Part shown: positions 42,849 to 52,094 of the stretch, piece after piece
How the letters are laid out: every line of letters begins with the position of its first letter
Numbering within the stretch: position 1 is the stretch's first letter
Assembly: GCA_000525025.1 (NCBI GenBank)
Contig: JCKJ01000001.1
Span: 2,108,001 to 2,172,000, forward strand
Direction of reading: 5' to 3'
Source: Methylophilaceae bacterium 11
Lineage (GTDB): Bacteria; Pseudomonadota; Gammaproteobacteria; Burkholderiales; Methylophilaceae
DNA length: 64,000 bases
The notes under the pieces: model-generated
The model's input: the letters and a program-made list of their open reading frames with translations, nothing else
Told to the model about the DNA's origin: nothing
Databases searched by the model: none
Translations under genes and position numbers: made by a program

Positions 42849-45368
42849 GTGAAGAAAAGCCTGTTAGCGACTGATTGGATAATTGCACTCGGATTATCTC
42901 TTCTGTTATTGCTGAGCAGCCATAGCCAGTGGATGCAAGCCATTGAGCGCATGGCTTATGATATTGGCATGCAGTTGTCGCATCGCGAGCCTGGCCATGA
43001 CATTGCCGTGATTGCGATTGACGACGAGAGCATCCACAACATTGGCCGCTGGCCATGGTCTCGTCAGGTGCATGCCACCCTCATTCAACAGCTCACCTCG
43101 GCCAAAGTGATTGGCCACACCGTATTTTTTCTAGAGCCGCAAGTCGATCAAGGCTTAGCTTACATCAATCAGTTGCAAACCAAGCTTCAGCACTCCTCCA
43201 TGGCCAACAGCACAGATGGCCATGCGCTTAATACCATGTTAGAGGATGCACAACGCGCCCTTAACGCTGATGTGCGATTGGCAGACAGTATTGCGCAGGC
43301 CAATAATGTAGTGTTGGCGATGCCCTTTAAACTGGGCGTACCTAATGGCAAGCCTGATGACCTGCTGCCTGATTACATCACACGGCAGGCACTGACCAAT
43401 GTGGTGGATCGCATCCATGCTACTCAACACCAACTGACGCCGACTTCCGCACTTAAAGCTTACCCGCCGATTGCACCAATCGCATCACAAGCACGTGCCA
43501 TTGGTCATCTCAACCAAGTGACAGACGTAGATGGCGCTGTGCGCGTTGAGCCGCTGGTATTACAGTATTTTGACCAATATTACCCATCACTCGCTTTGCA
43601 AGTTGCAGCGCGCTACTTAAACCTGACCGCACAAGATATTCAAGTGCAACTGGGCCAAGGTGTACAAGTCGGAAAATTAAATATTCAAACCAATAATGCA
43701 CTGCAGATGCATAGTTTTTTCTACACATCTCCGCTTGCGCAACCCCCCTTCCCAATGGATTCTTTTTACGATGTCTACAGCGGCAAAATCCCGGCGTCTA
43801 AATACCAAGGCAAAATTGTATTGATCGGCATGGCGGCTACAGGTGACGGCGGCGATACACAAATTACGCCGATCTCTGCCCATATGCAGCCGATACAAAC
43901 GTTGGCACATCACATTGCCAGCATTCTGAATGAGGATTTTTTTATCACGCCAACTTGGGCACTGCTTTTGGAATACGCCGCATGGCTGAGTATTGGCCTC
44001 TATTTAATGTTTCTGTTGACGAGATTGTCTGCCAGTACTGCAGCTGGTGTGAGCTTATGCTTAGGGCTGCTGTTAGTAACGATGCACCTTGTCTTTATGA
44101 CGCAGTACGGCTGGTGGGTACAGCTGATGATGCCTTGCGTATTGTTACTACTCGGACATGCGCTGCTCATCTCTAAGCAATATTGGTTGACTGAGCGTGG
44201 CAAACGCCTCGCCGACGCCGAGTCCTCAGAAAGCAATCGCAATCTGGCGCTGATGCTACAAAGCCAAGGGCAACTCGATATGGCGTTTGATCGTTTTAGA
44301 AAATGTCCGCTAGAAGATAACTTGATGGATAGCCTCTATCACTTGGGGCTGGATTTTGAACGTAAGCGGCAATTCAACAAAGCCACGCAGGTGTTTAGTT
44401 ACATGGCGCAACATAATCCATATTTTAAAGATCTGACGCAGCGTATCGCAACATCACGCCAGCTTTCTGAAACGATTGTGTTGGGTGGCCAATCAGGCTT
44501 ATATAGTGATTTATCTAGCGCAGACGGTACACTTTCCAAGCCAATGTTAGGCCGCTATCAAATTGAAAAAGAGCTAGGCAAAGGTGCGATGGGTACCGTG
44601 TATTTGGGGGTTGACCCTAAAATTGGCCGTCAGGTTGCCATTAAAACCTTGGCGTTATCGCAAGCCTTTGAAGCCAGTGAACTGGAAGCCGTCAAAGCAC
44701 GTTTTTTTAGAGAGGCAGAGACCGCCGGCAAACTGAATCATCCTAATATTGTCACCATTTATGATGCCGGCGAGGAACATGATTTAGCCTATATTGCCAT
44801 GGAACTACTCAAAGGACACGATCTCAATCCATATACCAAACTGGGTCAACTCCTGCCGCTGGATACTGTGCTAAATATTATGATCAAAGTAGCGGGTGCG
44901 CTGGATTATGCCCATCAACAACATGTGATTCATCGCGATGTCAAACCCGCCAATATCATGTACGAGCCGGACACCCAATCAGTCAAAGTGACCGATTTTG
45001 GCATTGCCAGGATTACTGACACATCTAAAACCAAAACAGGTATGGTGCTAGGCACGCCCAACTTCATGTCTCCGGAGCAATTGTCCGGCAAAAAATTAGA
45101 TGGGCGCTCTGATTTGTTTTCACTAGGCACAACGATGTACCAGTTAACCACAGGAGAGTTGCCATTTGAGGGAGACTCGATGGCCAATTTAATGTATAAC
45201 ATTAGCCAAGCAACACCCAAAACAGCGATTGAAATTAACCCGGATATTCCGCTAGCAATCTCAAATATCATTCAAAAACTATTGGAAAAAGATGTTCAAG
45301 CCCGTTATCAAAATGGCCAAGTGCTCGCCGCCGATTTGCATAGTTGTCTGCAGTCATTAGCACGATGA
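42849..45368 (+). CDS. CHASE2-domain membrane Ser/Thr protein kinase
   Basis: The 839-aa protein starts at GTG (an in-frame stop lies 15 bases upstream). An N-terminal helix is followed by a CHASE2 sensor (about 30-340, RMAYDIGMQLS, DIAVIAIDDESIHNIGRWPW), three helices (about 365-440) and a TPR-like linker. The cytoplasmic kinase shows GKGAMG, K599 (VAIKTL), H695-R696-D697 (HRDVKPANIM) and D716-F-G, so it should be active. PP2C phosphatase and FHA protein genes follow, forming a kinase-phosphatase-reader set. Confidence 0.95.
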   Translation: MKKSLLATDWIIALGLSLLLLLSSHSQWMQAIERMAYDIGMQLSHREPGHDIAVIAIDDESIHNIGRWPWSRQVHATLIQQLTSAKVIGHTVFFLEPQVDQGLAYINQLQTKLQHSSMANSTDGHALNTMLEDAQRALNADVRLADSIAQANNVVLAMPFKLGVPNGKPDDLLPDYITRQALTNVVDRIHATQHQLTPTSALKAYPPIAPIASQARAIGHLNQVTDVDGAVRVEPLVLQYFDQYYPSLALQVAARYLNLTAQDIQVQLGQGVQVGKLNIQTNNALQMHSFFYTSPLAQPPFPMDSFYDVYSGKIPASKYQGKIVLIGMAATGDGGDTQITPISAHMQPIQTLAHHIASILNEDFFITPTWALLLEYAAWLSIGLYLMFLLTRLSASTAAGVSLCLGLLLVTMHLVFMTQYGWWVQLMMPCVLLLLGHALLISKQYWLTERGKRLADAESSESNRNLALMLQSQGQLDMAFDRFRKCPLEDNLMDSLYHLGLDFERKRQFNKATQVFSYMAQHNPYFKDLTQRIATSRQLSETIVLGGQSGLYSDLSSADGTLSKPMLGRYQIEKELGKGAMGTVYLGVDPKIGRQVAIKTLALSQAFEASELEAVKARFFREAETAGKLNHPNIVTIYDAGEEHDLAYIAMELLKGHDLNPYTKLGQLLPLDTVLNIMIKVAGALDYAHQQHVIHRDVKPANIMYEPDTQSVKVTDFGIARITDTSKTKTGMVLGTPNFMSPEQLSGKKLDGRSDLFSLGTTMYQLTTGELPFEGDSMANLMYNISQATPKTAIEINPDIPLAISNIIQKLLEKDVQARYQNGQVLAADLHSCLQSLAR

Positions 45369-46201
45369 GTGATCTGGAGTTCGCCTTACGCGTTGCGCGC
45401 CTTACCGACCGGGGCCTGCTGCGTTCTCGTAACGAGGATGCCATTGCCAGCGATGCCAGTATAGGCTTTGCACTTTTGGCTGACGGCATGGGTGGTTATA
45501 ACGCGGGCGATGTCGCCAGCCAAATGGCGGCACTGAGTATTACTGCGGAATGTACAACCCAGTTTAACCAAGCACGACAAGCCAACCAGCCTGTGACTAC
45601 ACACATGGCTAGCAGATGGATGGCTGATGCAGTGGCCGCTGCCAACAGCGCCATTTTAGAGGTGTCGAATACACAAGCCCAATGCGCAGGCATGGGAACC
45701 ACGCTGGTGGTGACTATGTTCGTCGATAACCAAGTAGTGATTGGCCACATTGGCGATTCTAGGGCGTATGTTTTACGTAACGCTCAATTATCACAACTCA
45801 CCAACGATCACTCATTGTTACAAGAACAAATCGATGCCGGCCTACTCACTACCGAGCAAGCCAAATATGCCACTTATAAGAACTTTGTCACCAAAGCTTT
45901 GGGCGTCGATCCGGTGGCCGATTTGGAGATCAATACTCACACAGTACAAGTCGGCGACTTATATTTATTATGCTCGGATGGGCTCACCGACATGGTAGAA
46001 GACCATGAAATCGAGTCTATTCTCATCGAACACAATGACGATCTGGAAGCCATCGTGCACCTGTTAATCAGAAAAGCCAATCAACGGGGTGGTAAAGATA
46101 ATATTTCTGTGATATTAATAAGCGTGATTGATGATTACTCATTAAATAAAGCAAATTGGCTGCAATCACTCTATAAAAAAGTCACACATAATAAGGGTTA
46201 G
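45365..46201 (+). CDS. PP2C-type Ser/Thr protein phosphatase
   Basis: From the ATG at 45365, which overlaps the kinase stop by 4 bases, the protein has 278 residues. Metal-binding motifs are complete: LLADGMGGYNAGD, GHIGDSRAYVL, LTNDHSL, LCSDGLTDMV and GGKDNISVILI. It lacks a membrane segment until the C-terminus. It should remove phosphates placed by the neighbouring kinase. Confidence 0.96.
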   Translation: MSDLEFALRVARLTDRGLLRSRNEDAIASDASIGFALLADGMGGYNAGDVASQMAALSITAECTTQFNQARQANQPVTTHMASRWMADAVAAANSAILEVSNTQAQCAGMGTTLVVTMFVDNQVVIGHIGDSRAYVLRNAQLSQLTNDHSLLQEQIDAGLLTTEQAKYATYKNFVTKALGVDPVADLEINTHTVQVGDLYLLCSDGLTDMVEDHEIESILIEHNDDLEAIVHLLIRKANQRGGKDNISVILISVIDDYSLNKANWLQSLYKKVTHNKG

Positions 46202-46205
46202 GGGT

Positions 46206-46958
46206 ATGTCAAAGTTAGTCTGTACATTGGATGACCGCGTGATCAATGAATATCCATTGACCAAGGAACGTATTTCTATTGGCAGAAGACAGAACAATGA
46301 CATTGTGATTGATAATCTAGCCGTCAGTGGCTTGCACGCTGCAATTGTCACCATTGGTAAAGACTCTTTTCTGGAAGACGCCAACAGCACCAACGGCACG
46401 TTTGTCAACTTAAAGCCGGTCAGAAAACATGTACTGGTAGATGGGGATGTCATCGAAATCGGTCGGCACCAATTTAAATACGTACGCGGCAACAGCCAAG
46501 TATCCGTCAGCAAATCGGCTACCCCGGTAAAAGAACAACATGGGAAAGAAGAACATGCAGGCTCTACCCCACTAGAGAAATCACCCCATACCCAGCCACC
46601 TTCACTTAAGTCGTTGATTCAAATGTCCAGACCGATGAAAAGTGAAGAAGAGTCGCTCTCTGAAACCACACCATCGCCTATTGAAGCTGTCAGCCTGCCC
46701 ATTGGGAAGCTACGCATTTTAAATGGATCTAACGGTGGCAAAACCTTAACATTGAATAAAACGCTGACTACCCTAGGCAAACCCGGCACACAAGTGATTG
46801 TCATCACCAAGCGTACAAATGGCTACTTTTTGAGCCAAGTAGAAGGCCATGAGCACCCAAACATCAATGGCAACCCACTGCATACACTCTCGTATGGATT
46901 GAAAAATAACGATTTATTAGAGATTTCCGGCATTCAAATGGAATTTACATTTGCTTAA
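46206..46958 (+). CDS. FHA-domain protein
   Basis: The 250-aa protein has an N-terminal FHA domain (about 20-95) with ISIGRRQNND, SGLHAAI and NSTNGTFVN, all phosphothreonine-binding marks. A proline-rich linker (about 105-155) leads to a second, degenerate FHA-like fold (LTTLGKPGTQVIVI and NPNINGNPL-type NINGNPLHTL). It would read phosphorylation by the upstream kinase. AAGGG precedes the ATG. Confidence 0.93.
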   Translation: MSKLVCTLDDRVINEYPLTKERISIGRRQNNDIVIDNLAVSGLHAAIVTIGKDSFLEDANSTNGTFVNLKPVRKHVLVDGDVIEIGRHQFKYVRGNSQVSVSKSATPVKEQHGKEEHAGSTPLEKSPHTQPPSLKSLIQMSRPMKSEEESLSETTPSPIEAVSLPIGKLRILNGSNGGKTLTLNKTLTTLGKPGTQVIVITKRTNGYFLSQVEGHEHPNINGNPLHTLSYGLKNNDLLEISGIQMEFTFA

Positions 46959-46993
46959 ATGCTCACTGGGTAACCCCACCGCATCTAGTCACC

Positions 46994-48619
46994 ATGTCAT
47001 TTGATCAGTCTCTCGATCAGCTTGAGCGCTTAAATGCGATTGGCATTGCATTATCTTCCGAGCAAAACACCAACCGATTACTGGAAATGATTTTACTCGG
47101 CGCACAAGCGCTGACGCATGCCGATGGCGGGACTCTTTACACCATCACGGAACACCAAAGTTTAAAGTTCGAGATTTTACGCAATGCGACCCTCAACATT
47201 GCACTGGGCGGTACCACTGGTCAGCCAATTCAGTTTCCACCGATTCAGTTATACCTTGGCGACGGTGCGCCCAATCTAAATATGGTGGCGGCTTACTGCG
47301 CAATCCAACAAACCACGATTAATATCGAAGACGCTTACGCCACACAACAAGGCTTTGACTTTTCGGGTACGCGCGCTTTTGATGAGCGCACGGGCTACCA
47401 TTCACAATCGTTTCTCACTGTGCCCATGCGCAACCATGAGAATGAGGTGATTGGGGTACTGCAGCTCATCAACGCAAAAGACCCTATCTCACAAGCCATC
47501 ATCCCATTTTCGGCCTCACACCAACGCTTGGTGGAATCACTGGCATCACAAGCAGCTATCGCATTGTCTAACCATCATTTAATTGATGGGCTCAAACGTT
47601 TATTTGAGTCTTTTATTAAACTGATTGCCGATGCCATTGATGAGAAATCTCCTTATACCGGCGGCCACTGCCAACGTGTCCCAGAATTAACCATGATGCT
47701 GGCTGATGCAGCCATCAAAACCCAGCAAGGCGCGTTTCAAAGTTTTAACATGAGTGAGCAAGAGCTATACGAGCTCAAAATTGCGGCATGGTTACATGAT
47801 TGTGGCAAAGTCACCACGCCTGAATCCATCATGGATAAAGCAACCAAACTGGAAACTATTTTCGATCGCATCCATTTGGTGGATGACCGCTTTGAGTTGT
47901 TGAAATCTCAACGTGAAGCCACGCACTTGCACAAAATGATCGAAGCGCAGGCCAAAGGCAAAACCATTAGCCCCAAGCACCTTGCCCATGAAATCAATGT
48001 CATTAAAAAGCAATTGGACGACGATAAAAATTTTATTCGTAAGGTCAATTACGGCAGCGAATCTATGAGCCAAGCGGATCAGGCACGCGTACGCGAAATT
48101 GCCAATTATCAGTATCGCAATGAAGCGGGGCAATCGGTGAAGTTTTTAACCGACGATGAAGTCTACAATCTGACGATTCCCAAGGGCACACTGACGCCGG
48201 AAGAACGCCAAATTATCAATAATCATATTGTGGTGACCATCAATATGCTGGAGTCTTTGCCCTACCCCAAGGGTTTGCGCCGGGTGCCAGAATATGCGGG
48301 GGGCCACCATGAGCGTATGGATGGCACCGGGTACCCTAAAGGCTTAACGCGAGAGCAAATGTCTATCCCAGCCAGAATCATGGGCGTTGCGGATATTTTT
48401 GAGGCACTTACCTCAAAAGACAGGCCCTACAAAAAAGCAAAGACACTGTCTGAAACCTTAAACATTTTGGGCAATATGAAACTCAACCACCACGTTGACC
48501 CTGATGTATTTGATTTATTTATTCGCGAAAAAATTTACCTGCAGTACGCAGAAAGATTTTTGGATCCAGCGCAAATTGATGTGATTGATGAAAGCAACAT
48601 CGCAGGATATCAGCCTTAA
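46994..48619 (+). CDS. GAF-HD-GYP protein, putative cyclic-di-GMP phosphodiesterase
   Basis: The 541-aa protein has a GAF domain (about 10-195) and an HD-GYP domain with GGHCQRVPEL, LHDCGKVTTPE (HD) and GGHHERMDGTGYPKGL (HHE..DG.GYP). Between the HD pair and the next conserved helix (LTPEERQIINNHI) are about 105 residues instead of some 20, an inserted charged helical segment. The domain should cleave cyclic di-GMP. It is 35 bp after the FHA gene, thus linking Ser/Thr phosphorylation to second-messenger turnover. Confidence 0.93.
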   Translation: MSFDQSLDQLERLNAIGIALSSEQNTNRLLEMILLGAQALTHADGGTLYTITEHQSLKFEILRNATLNIALGGTTGQPIQFPPIQLYLGDGAPNLNMVAAYCAIQQTTINIEDAYATQQGFDFSGTRAFDERTGYHSQSFLTVPMRNHENEVIGVLQLINAKDPISQAIIPFSASHQRLVESLASQAAIALSNHHLIDGLKRLFESFIKLIADAIDEKSPYTGGHCQRVPELTMMLADAAIKTQQGAFQSFNMSEQELYELKIAAWLHDCGKVTTPESIMDKATKLETIFDRIHLVDDRFELLKSQREATHLHKMIEAQAKGKTISPKHLAHEINVIKKQLDDDKNFIRKVNYGSESMSQADQARVREIANYQYRNEAGQSVKFLTDDEVYNLTIPKGTLTPEERQIINNHIVVTINMLESLPYPKGLRRVPEYAGGHHERMDGTGYPKGLTREQMSIPARIMGVADIFEALTSKDRPYKKAKTLSETLNILGNMKLNHHVDPDVFDLFIREKIYLQYAERFLDPAQIDVIDESNIAGYQP

Positions 48620-48641
48620 TTGAATGCTGATTGAAATTTAG

Positions 48642-48911
48642 CTAGGTGTTTAAAAATGCTTTTGCTGTACTCATAATCGTCGGCACTTGTTGCAGATCTA
48701 CATGATGGAATACTGGGCCACCAGGAATTAAGCGCAAATTAGGCCCAAGTTCGCACTCACCTAAGCATTGAATTTCTTCGACCTTTAACGGCAATCCATC
48801 TTTAGCCACCACCTCGAGCAATGTTTGCTTGATTGCATTTGCCCCGCGCGCACTACAAGAAGGCTGATTGGGATTCCCCCGGTGGTGAGTACAAATTAAA
48901 ATGCATTTCAT
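48642..48911 (-). CDS. Thioredoxin-like [2Fe-2S] ferredoxin-type protein
   Basis: The 89-aa protein has four cysteines in the usual spacing of this fold: ILICTHHRGNPNQPSC and later IQCLGECELGPNL. Such proteins bind one [2Fe-2S] cluster and are related to NuoE-type domains; they are often annotated as metal-binding DUF1636 or ferredoxin-like proteins. The redox partner is unknown. It lies just downstream of lpxH on the same strand. Confidence 0.78.
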   Translation of the reverse strand: MKCILICTHHRGNPNQPSCSARGANAIKQTLLEVVAKDGLPLKVEEIQCLGECELGPNLRLIPGGPVFHHVDLQQVPTIMSTAKAFLNT

Positions 48912-48935
48912 ATCAAGCGCCCATAATCAATTAGA

Positions 48936-49673
48936 TTAAGTTGGGATAGTCTCTGCAACAAGATGGCCGCGATTGTCCATTTTCAAATAACTGCCTTGCT
49001 CATACCAATCGCCCAATACCCAGCGCTCACAAGCATGCCCGTCTACATTGAATGCGTGACGATCTGGCCGGTGGGTATGACCATGAATCAATACTGGTGG
49101 AAAATCATGCTCGCGCACTAACTGTGCAACTGCATCGGCATTCACATCCATAATCATGGATTCTTTTTGAGACTTCTCCACCTCACTGCGCGCCCTAGCC
49201 TGTGCAATAAATGCTTTTCGCTCTACCAATGATTGACTTAGAAACGTGGATTGCCAAGCCGGCTGGCGTACCTGCTCACGAAACGCAATGTAGCTTACAT
49301 CATCCGTGCACAATGCATCTCCGTGCGTGAGCAATATGCGCTGGCCATGTATCACTGTTAATAATGGATCCGCAATCAACTGTACGCCCGTTGCTTGAGA
49401 AAAAGCCTCCCGGATTAAAAAATCACGGTTCCCATGCATTAAATACACTTGGGTGTTTTGCTGAGTAAGTTGATGTAATGCATGTAAAATCGGGCGGTGA
49501 AAATCATCCTGCATGGCATCATCACCTGCCCAATATTCAAAAAAATCACCCAAGATATAGAGTGCGTCAGCTTGAGCAGCCACCTCGGCTAACCATACAA
49601 GAAAAACCGAGGTGATATTTGGTCGTGACTCACATAAATGTAAGTCAGAAATAAAAAGGGTATCGCCCTGCAT
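48936..49673 (-). CDS. lpxH: UDP-2,3-diacylglucosamine diphosphatase
   Basis: The 245-aa calcineurin-like phosphoesterase has SDLHLCESRPN, GDFFEYWAGDD, MHGNRDFLI, LTHGDALCTDD and HGHTHRPDRH, the full metal set of LpxH. It forms lipid X in lipid A synthesis on the cytoplasmic face. It follows ppiB after 8 bp, a common pairing. Confidence 0.96.
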   Translation of the reverse strand: MQGDTLFISDLHLCESRPNITSVFLVWLAEVAAQADALYILGDFFEYWAGDDAMQDDFHRPILHALHQLTQQNTQVYLMHGNRDFLIREAFSQATGVQLIADPLLTVIHGQRILLTHGDALCTDDVSYIAFREQVRQPAWQSTFLSQSLVERKAFIAQARARSEVEKSQKESMIMDVNADAVAQLVREHDFPPVLIHGHTHRPDRHAFNVDGHACERWVLGDWYEQGSYLKMDNRGHLVAETIPT

Positions 49674-49681
49674 TCAAGGGT

Positions 49682-50173
49682 TTAGCTCACTGTAGCTTGT
49701 AAAATAACCACTGGCTCTACTGGCACATCTTGATGACCTGCACGGCTAGTGGTTGGCACCGCTTTGATTTTATCAATCACGTCCATGCCTTCTACCACCT
49801 TGCCAAATACACAGTAGCCCCAGCCACTTGGCGTAGGTGCTGTATGATTCAAAAAATCATTATCACCCACATTGATAAAGAATTGGCTACTGGCTGAATC
49901 TGGTACAGAAGTACGTGCCATCGCAATGGTGTACTGGTCATTGGTTAATCCGTTATCCGCTTCATTTTTAATCTGTGCATCGGTTGGTTTTTGTTTCATG
50001 TTGGCATCAAAGCCACCACCTTGAATCATAAACCCGTTAATTACACGGTGAAAAATCACCCCTTCATAAAAGCCTTTTTCAACATAACTTAAAAAATTGG
50101 CTACTGTAATTGGTGCTTTTTCTGCGTTTAATTCAATGGTGATATCACCAAAGTTGGTGGAGAGTTTGACCAC
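49682..50173 (-). CDS. ppiB: Cytoplasmic cyclophilin (peptidyl-prolyl isomerase B)
   Basis: The 163-aa protein has no signal peptide. Core motifs are [46 protein letters not shown] and [14 protein letters not shown]. It speeds proline isomerisation in the cytosol. It is paralogous to the next gene upstream, which has a signal peptide. Confidence 0.96.
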   Translation of the reverse strand: MVKLSTNFGDITIELNAEKAPITVANFLSYVEKGFYEGVIFHRVINGFMIQGGGFDANMKQKPTDAQIKNEADNGLTNDQYTIAMARTSVPDSASSQFFINVGDNDFLNHTAPTPSGWGYCVFGKVVEGMDVIDKIKAVPTTSRAGHQDVPVEPVVILQATVS

Positions 50174-50202
50174 AATATTTCCTTTAATAGATGATAGATA
50201 AA

Positions 50203-50787
50203 TTATTTTGCTGCGACAGGTGACTTCACTTTGGCTTGTTTAATCATAATGGCTTTAATAGGTACGTCAGAGAATCCACGGTTATTGCCTGTAGGTACAA
50301 TGCCGATTTTATGGACGACATCCATGCCGCTCACCACCTTGCCAAACACACAGTAACCAATGTAATCAGGCTCTGGGCTGGTGTAGTTAAGAAACTGGTT
50401 GTCTGCCAAGTTAACGAAGAATTGCGCTGTCGCTGAGTTTGGGTCTGAGGTTCTTGCCATTGCAATCGTGCCAGTTTGATTCAGCAAGCCGTTATCAGAT
50501 TCATTGGCGATTGGCGCACGCGTTGGCTTCTCGGTTAAATCACGCTCAAAACCACCACCTTGAATCATAAAGCGGCTAATCACACGGTGAAAAATCGTAT
50601 TGTTATAAAAACCATCATTCACGTAACGTAAAAAATTCTCTACTGTTTTCGGCGCTTTATCCGGGTACACTTCCACCACAAAATTGCCCGCAGACGTCTC
50701 AAACTCGACTTGCGTGGCGGCTGCAGCACTCGACATTAGACCCAAGAATAACGTCATTGAAATGATGAATTGATTGATGTATTTCAT
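50203..50787 (-). CDS. ppiA: Periplasmic cyclophilin (peptidyl-prolyl isomerase A type)
   Basis: From the ATG at 50787 the protein has 194 residues and a signal peptide ([17 protein letters not shown]). The core has [32 protein letters not shown] and [14 protein letters not shown]. It folds proteins in the periplasm. The ATG overlaps the stop of the transpeptidase gene, and AAGG is upstream, so the longer frame from 50817 is unlikely. Confidence 0.92.
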   Translation of the reverse strand: MKYINQFIISMTLFLGLMSSAAAATQVEFETSAGNFVVEVYPDKAPKTVENFLRYVNDGFYNNTIFHRVISRFMIQGGGFERDLTEKPTRAPIANESDNGLLNQTGTIAMARTSDPNSATAQFFVNLADNQFLNYTSPEPDYIGYCVFGKVVSGMDVVHKIGIVPTGNNRGFSDVPIKAIMIKQAKVKSPVAAK

Positions 50788-52019
50788 TACACAGCACCTT
50801 CGTAAATAATTTTCCATTGGTTATTTTCATATACCCAATACTGGCGTTTTTTCATGCGATTTTGTAACGACGCACTTTTAAAGTCCTGCTCAAAATTCAC
50901 AACAACCATCGGCTGCTGCGCATTGGGATAGCTAAATATGCTCACGTTTTCAATACCTACCGAGACACGCGGCTTTTTAGCCTGTATCAAACGTTTGTAA
51001 TTTGCCCATTGATTAAAATCACCATCGCTATAAAAAAAGTGTGATGAATAATGTGCTAAATAGGCTTCCGAGTCCTGAGACTCCCAATCTTTACGCCAAG
51101 CTTCAATAGAGGTTTTTAGCGCTTGCTTTTGCGCCACCTGCACCTCGCTAGATGCTTCGGCCAACCATTCCACGCCGTTGGCAATAATTACCGGCGTATT
51201 GCCACGGTTTAGAATAGGATGTAACGATTTGATATCCGGGTTGGATAACACTACGCAGCCATCACTCGCACGGGGTGGACGGCTATAGGTATCTGTTGGT
51301 GTACCGTGCAACCAAATGCCAGAACCGTTTCTCTTTTCATTGACATCGATTTCATTCGGATAATTCAGTGGATAAGCACCCTCACCATACATGTCCGGCA
51401 GAGGCCCACTTAGTTTAGAAGAGGCAAAATATACACCAAGCGGTGTGCGCTTATCCCCCTGTAATTTCTTATCAATGCCATTTTTACCAATGGTCACGTA
51501 ATAGTCAGCAATATACTTTAGCTGCCCGTCCTCTTGCTTGGCATACAGAAATAATCTAGATTTTGAGGTATCGACAACCACCGCATAACGCTGGGAGGAA
51601 TCTAACTGAATCAATAAGTTAGGTTGTAAATGGTCTTTATTTTTTTCTAAATAACTCTCTAAACGCTTTTCCGCCTCTTCTTTTAAATCTTCGATCTGGC
51701 GCGGATCGCGTACGGAGGTATCTCCAAATGCGCTCAGCATACGCGCTCTAGAGGCGAGCAAATCTCCACGAATAAGATAAGCCAGTTTGAAGTTGGGAGT
51801 ATTCTGAATCAGTTGATTCACAGTGTTTAAAGCATCGCCAGTTTTGCCTTGTTTAATTTCAAACAAAGTCTTAGCCAGCATGCTCTCAATGATATTGGTA
51901 CTGTATTTTTGCGCAAGAAAGCGAGAAGCAATGCCTTCTTGATTCACAGCAGTCGCATTCCATGGCAATACCGCGCCAAGCAATAGAATAACGACTGATA
52001 AATGTTTAATACGTACCAT
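50787..52019 (-). CDS. L,D-transpeptidase (YkuD) with NTF2-like tail
   Basis: The protein has 410 residues from the ATG at 52019 with a signal peptide (LSVVILLLGAVLPWNATA). A helical part (about 30-145) precedes the YkuD domain (RYAVVVDTSKSRLFLY, then HGTPTDTYS and the catalytic SDGCVVLSN). The last 110 residues form an NTF2-like domain (WRKDWESQDSEAYLAHYS). It probably makes 3-3 cross-links or attaches proteins to peptidoglycan. The next gene has a matching tail domain. Confidence 0.9.
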   Translation of the reverse strand: MVRIKHLSVVILLLGAVLPWNATAVNQEGIASRFLAQKYSTNIIESMLAKTLFEIKQGKTGDALNTVNQLIQNTPNFKLAYLIRGDLLASRARMLSAFGDTSVRDPRQIEDLKEEAEKRLESYLEKNKDHLQPNLLIQLDSSQRYAVVVDTSKSRLFLYAKQEDGQLKYIADYYVTIGKNGIDKKLQGDKRTPLGVYFASSKLSGPLPDMYGEGAYPLNYPNEIDVNEKRNGSGIWLHGTPTDTYSRPPRASDGCVVLSNPDIKSLHPILNRGNTPVIIANGVEWLAEASSEVQVAQKQALKTSIEAWRKDWESQDSEAYLAHYSSHFFYSDGDFNQWANYKRLIQAKKPRVSVGIENVSIFSYPNAQQPMVVVNFEQDFKSASLQNRMKKRQYWVYENNQWKIIYEGAV

Positions 52020-52094
52020 GGGTATAATTATACCCTCCAAACCTAAAACTTACCCCAAATTCAACCAGATATCTACTGCATTTGAGGCGAAACA

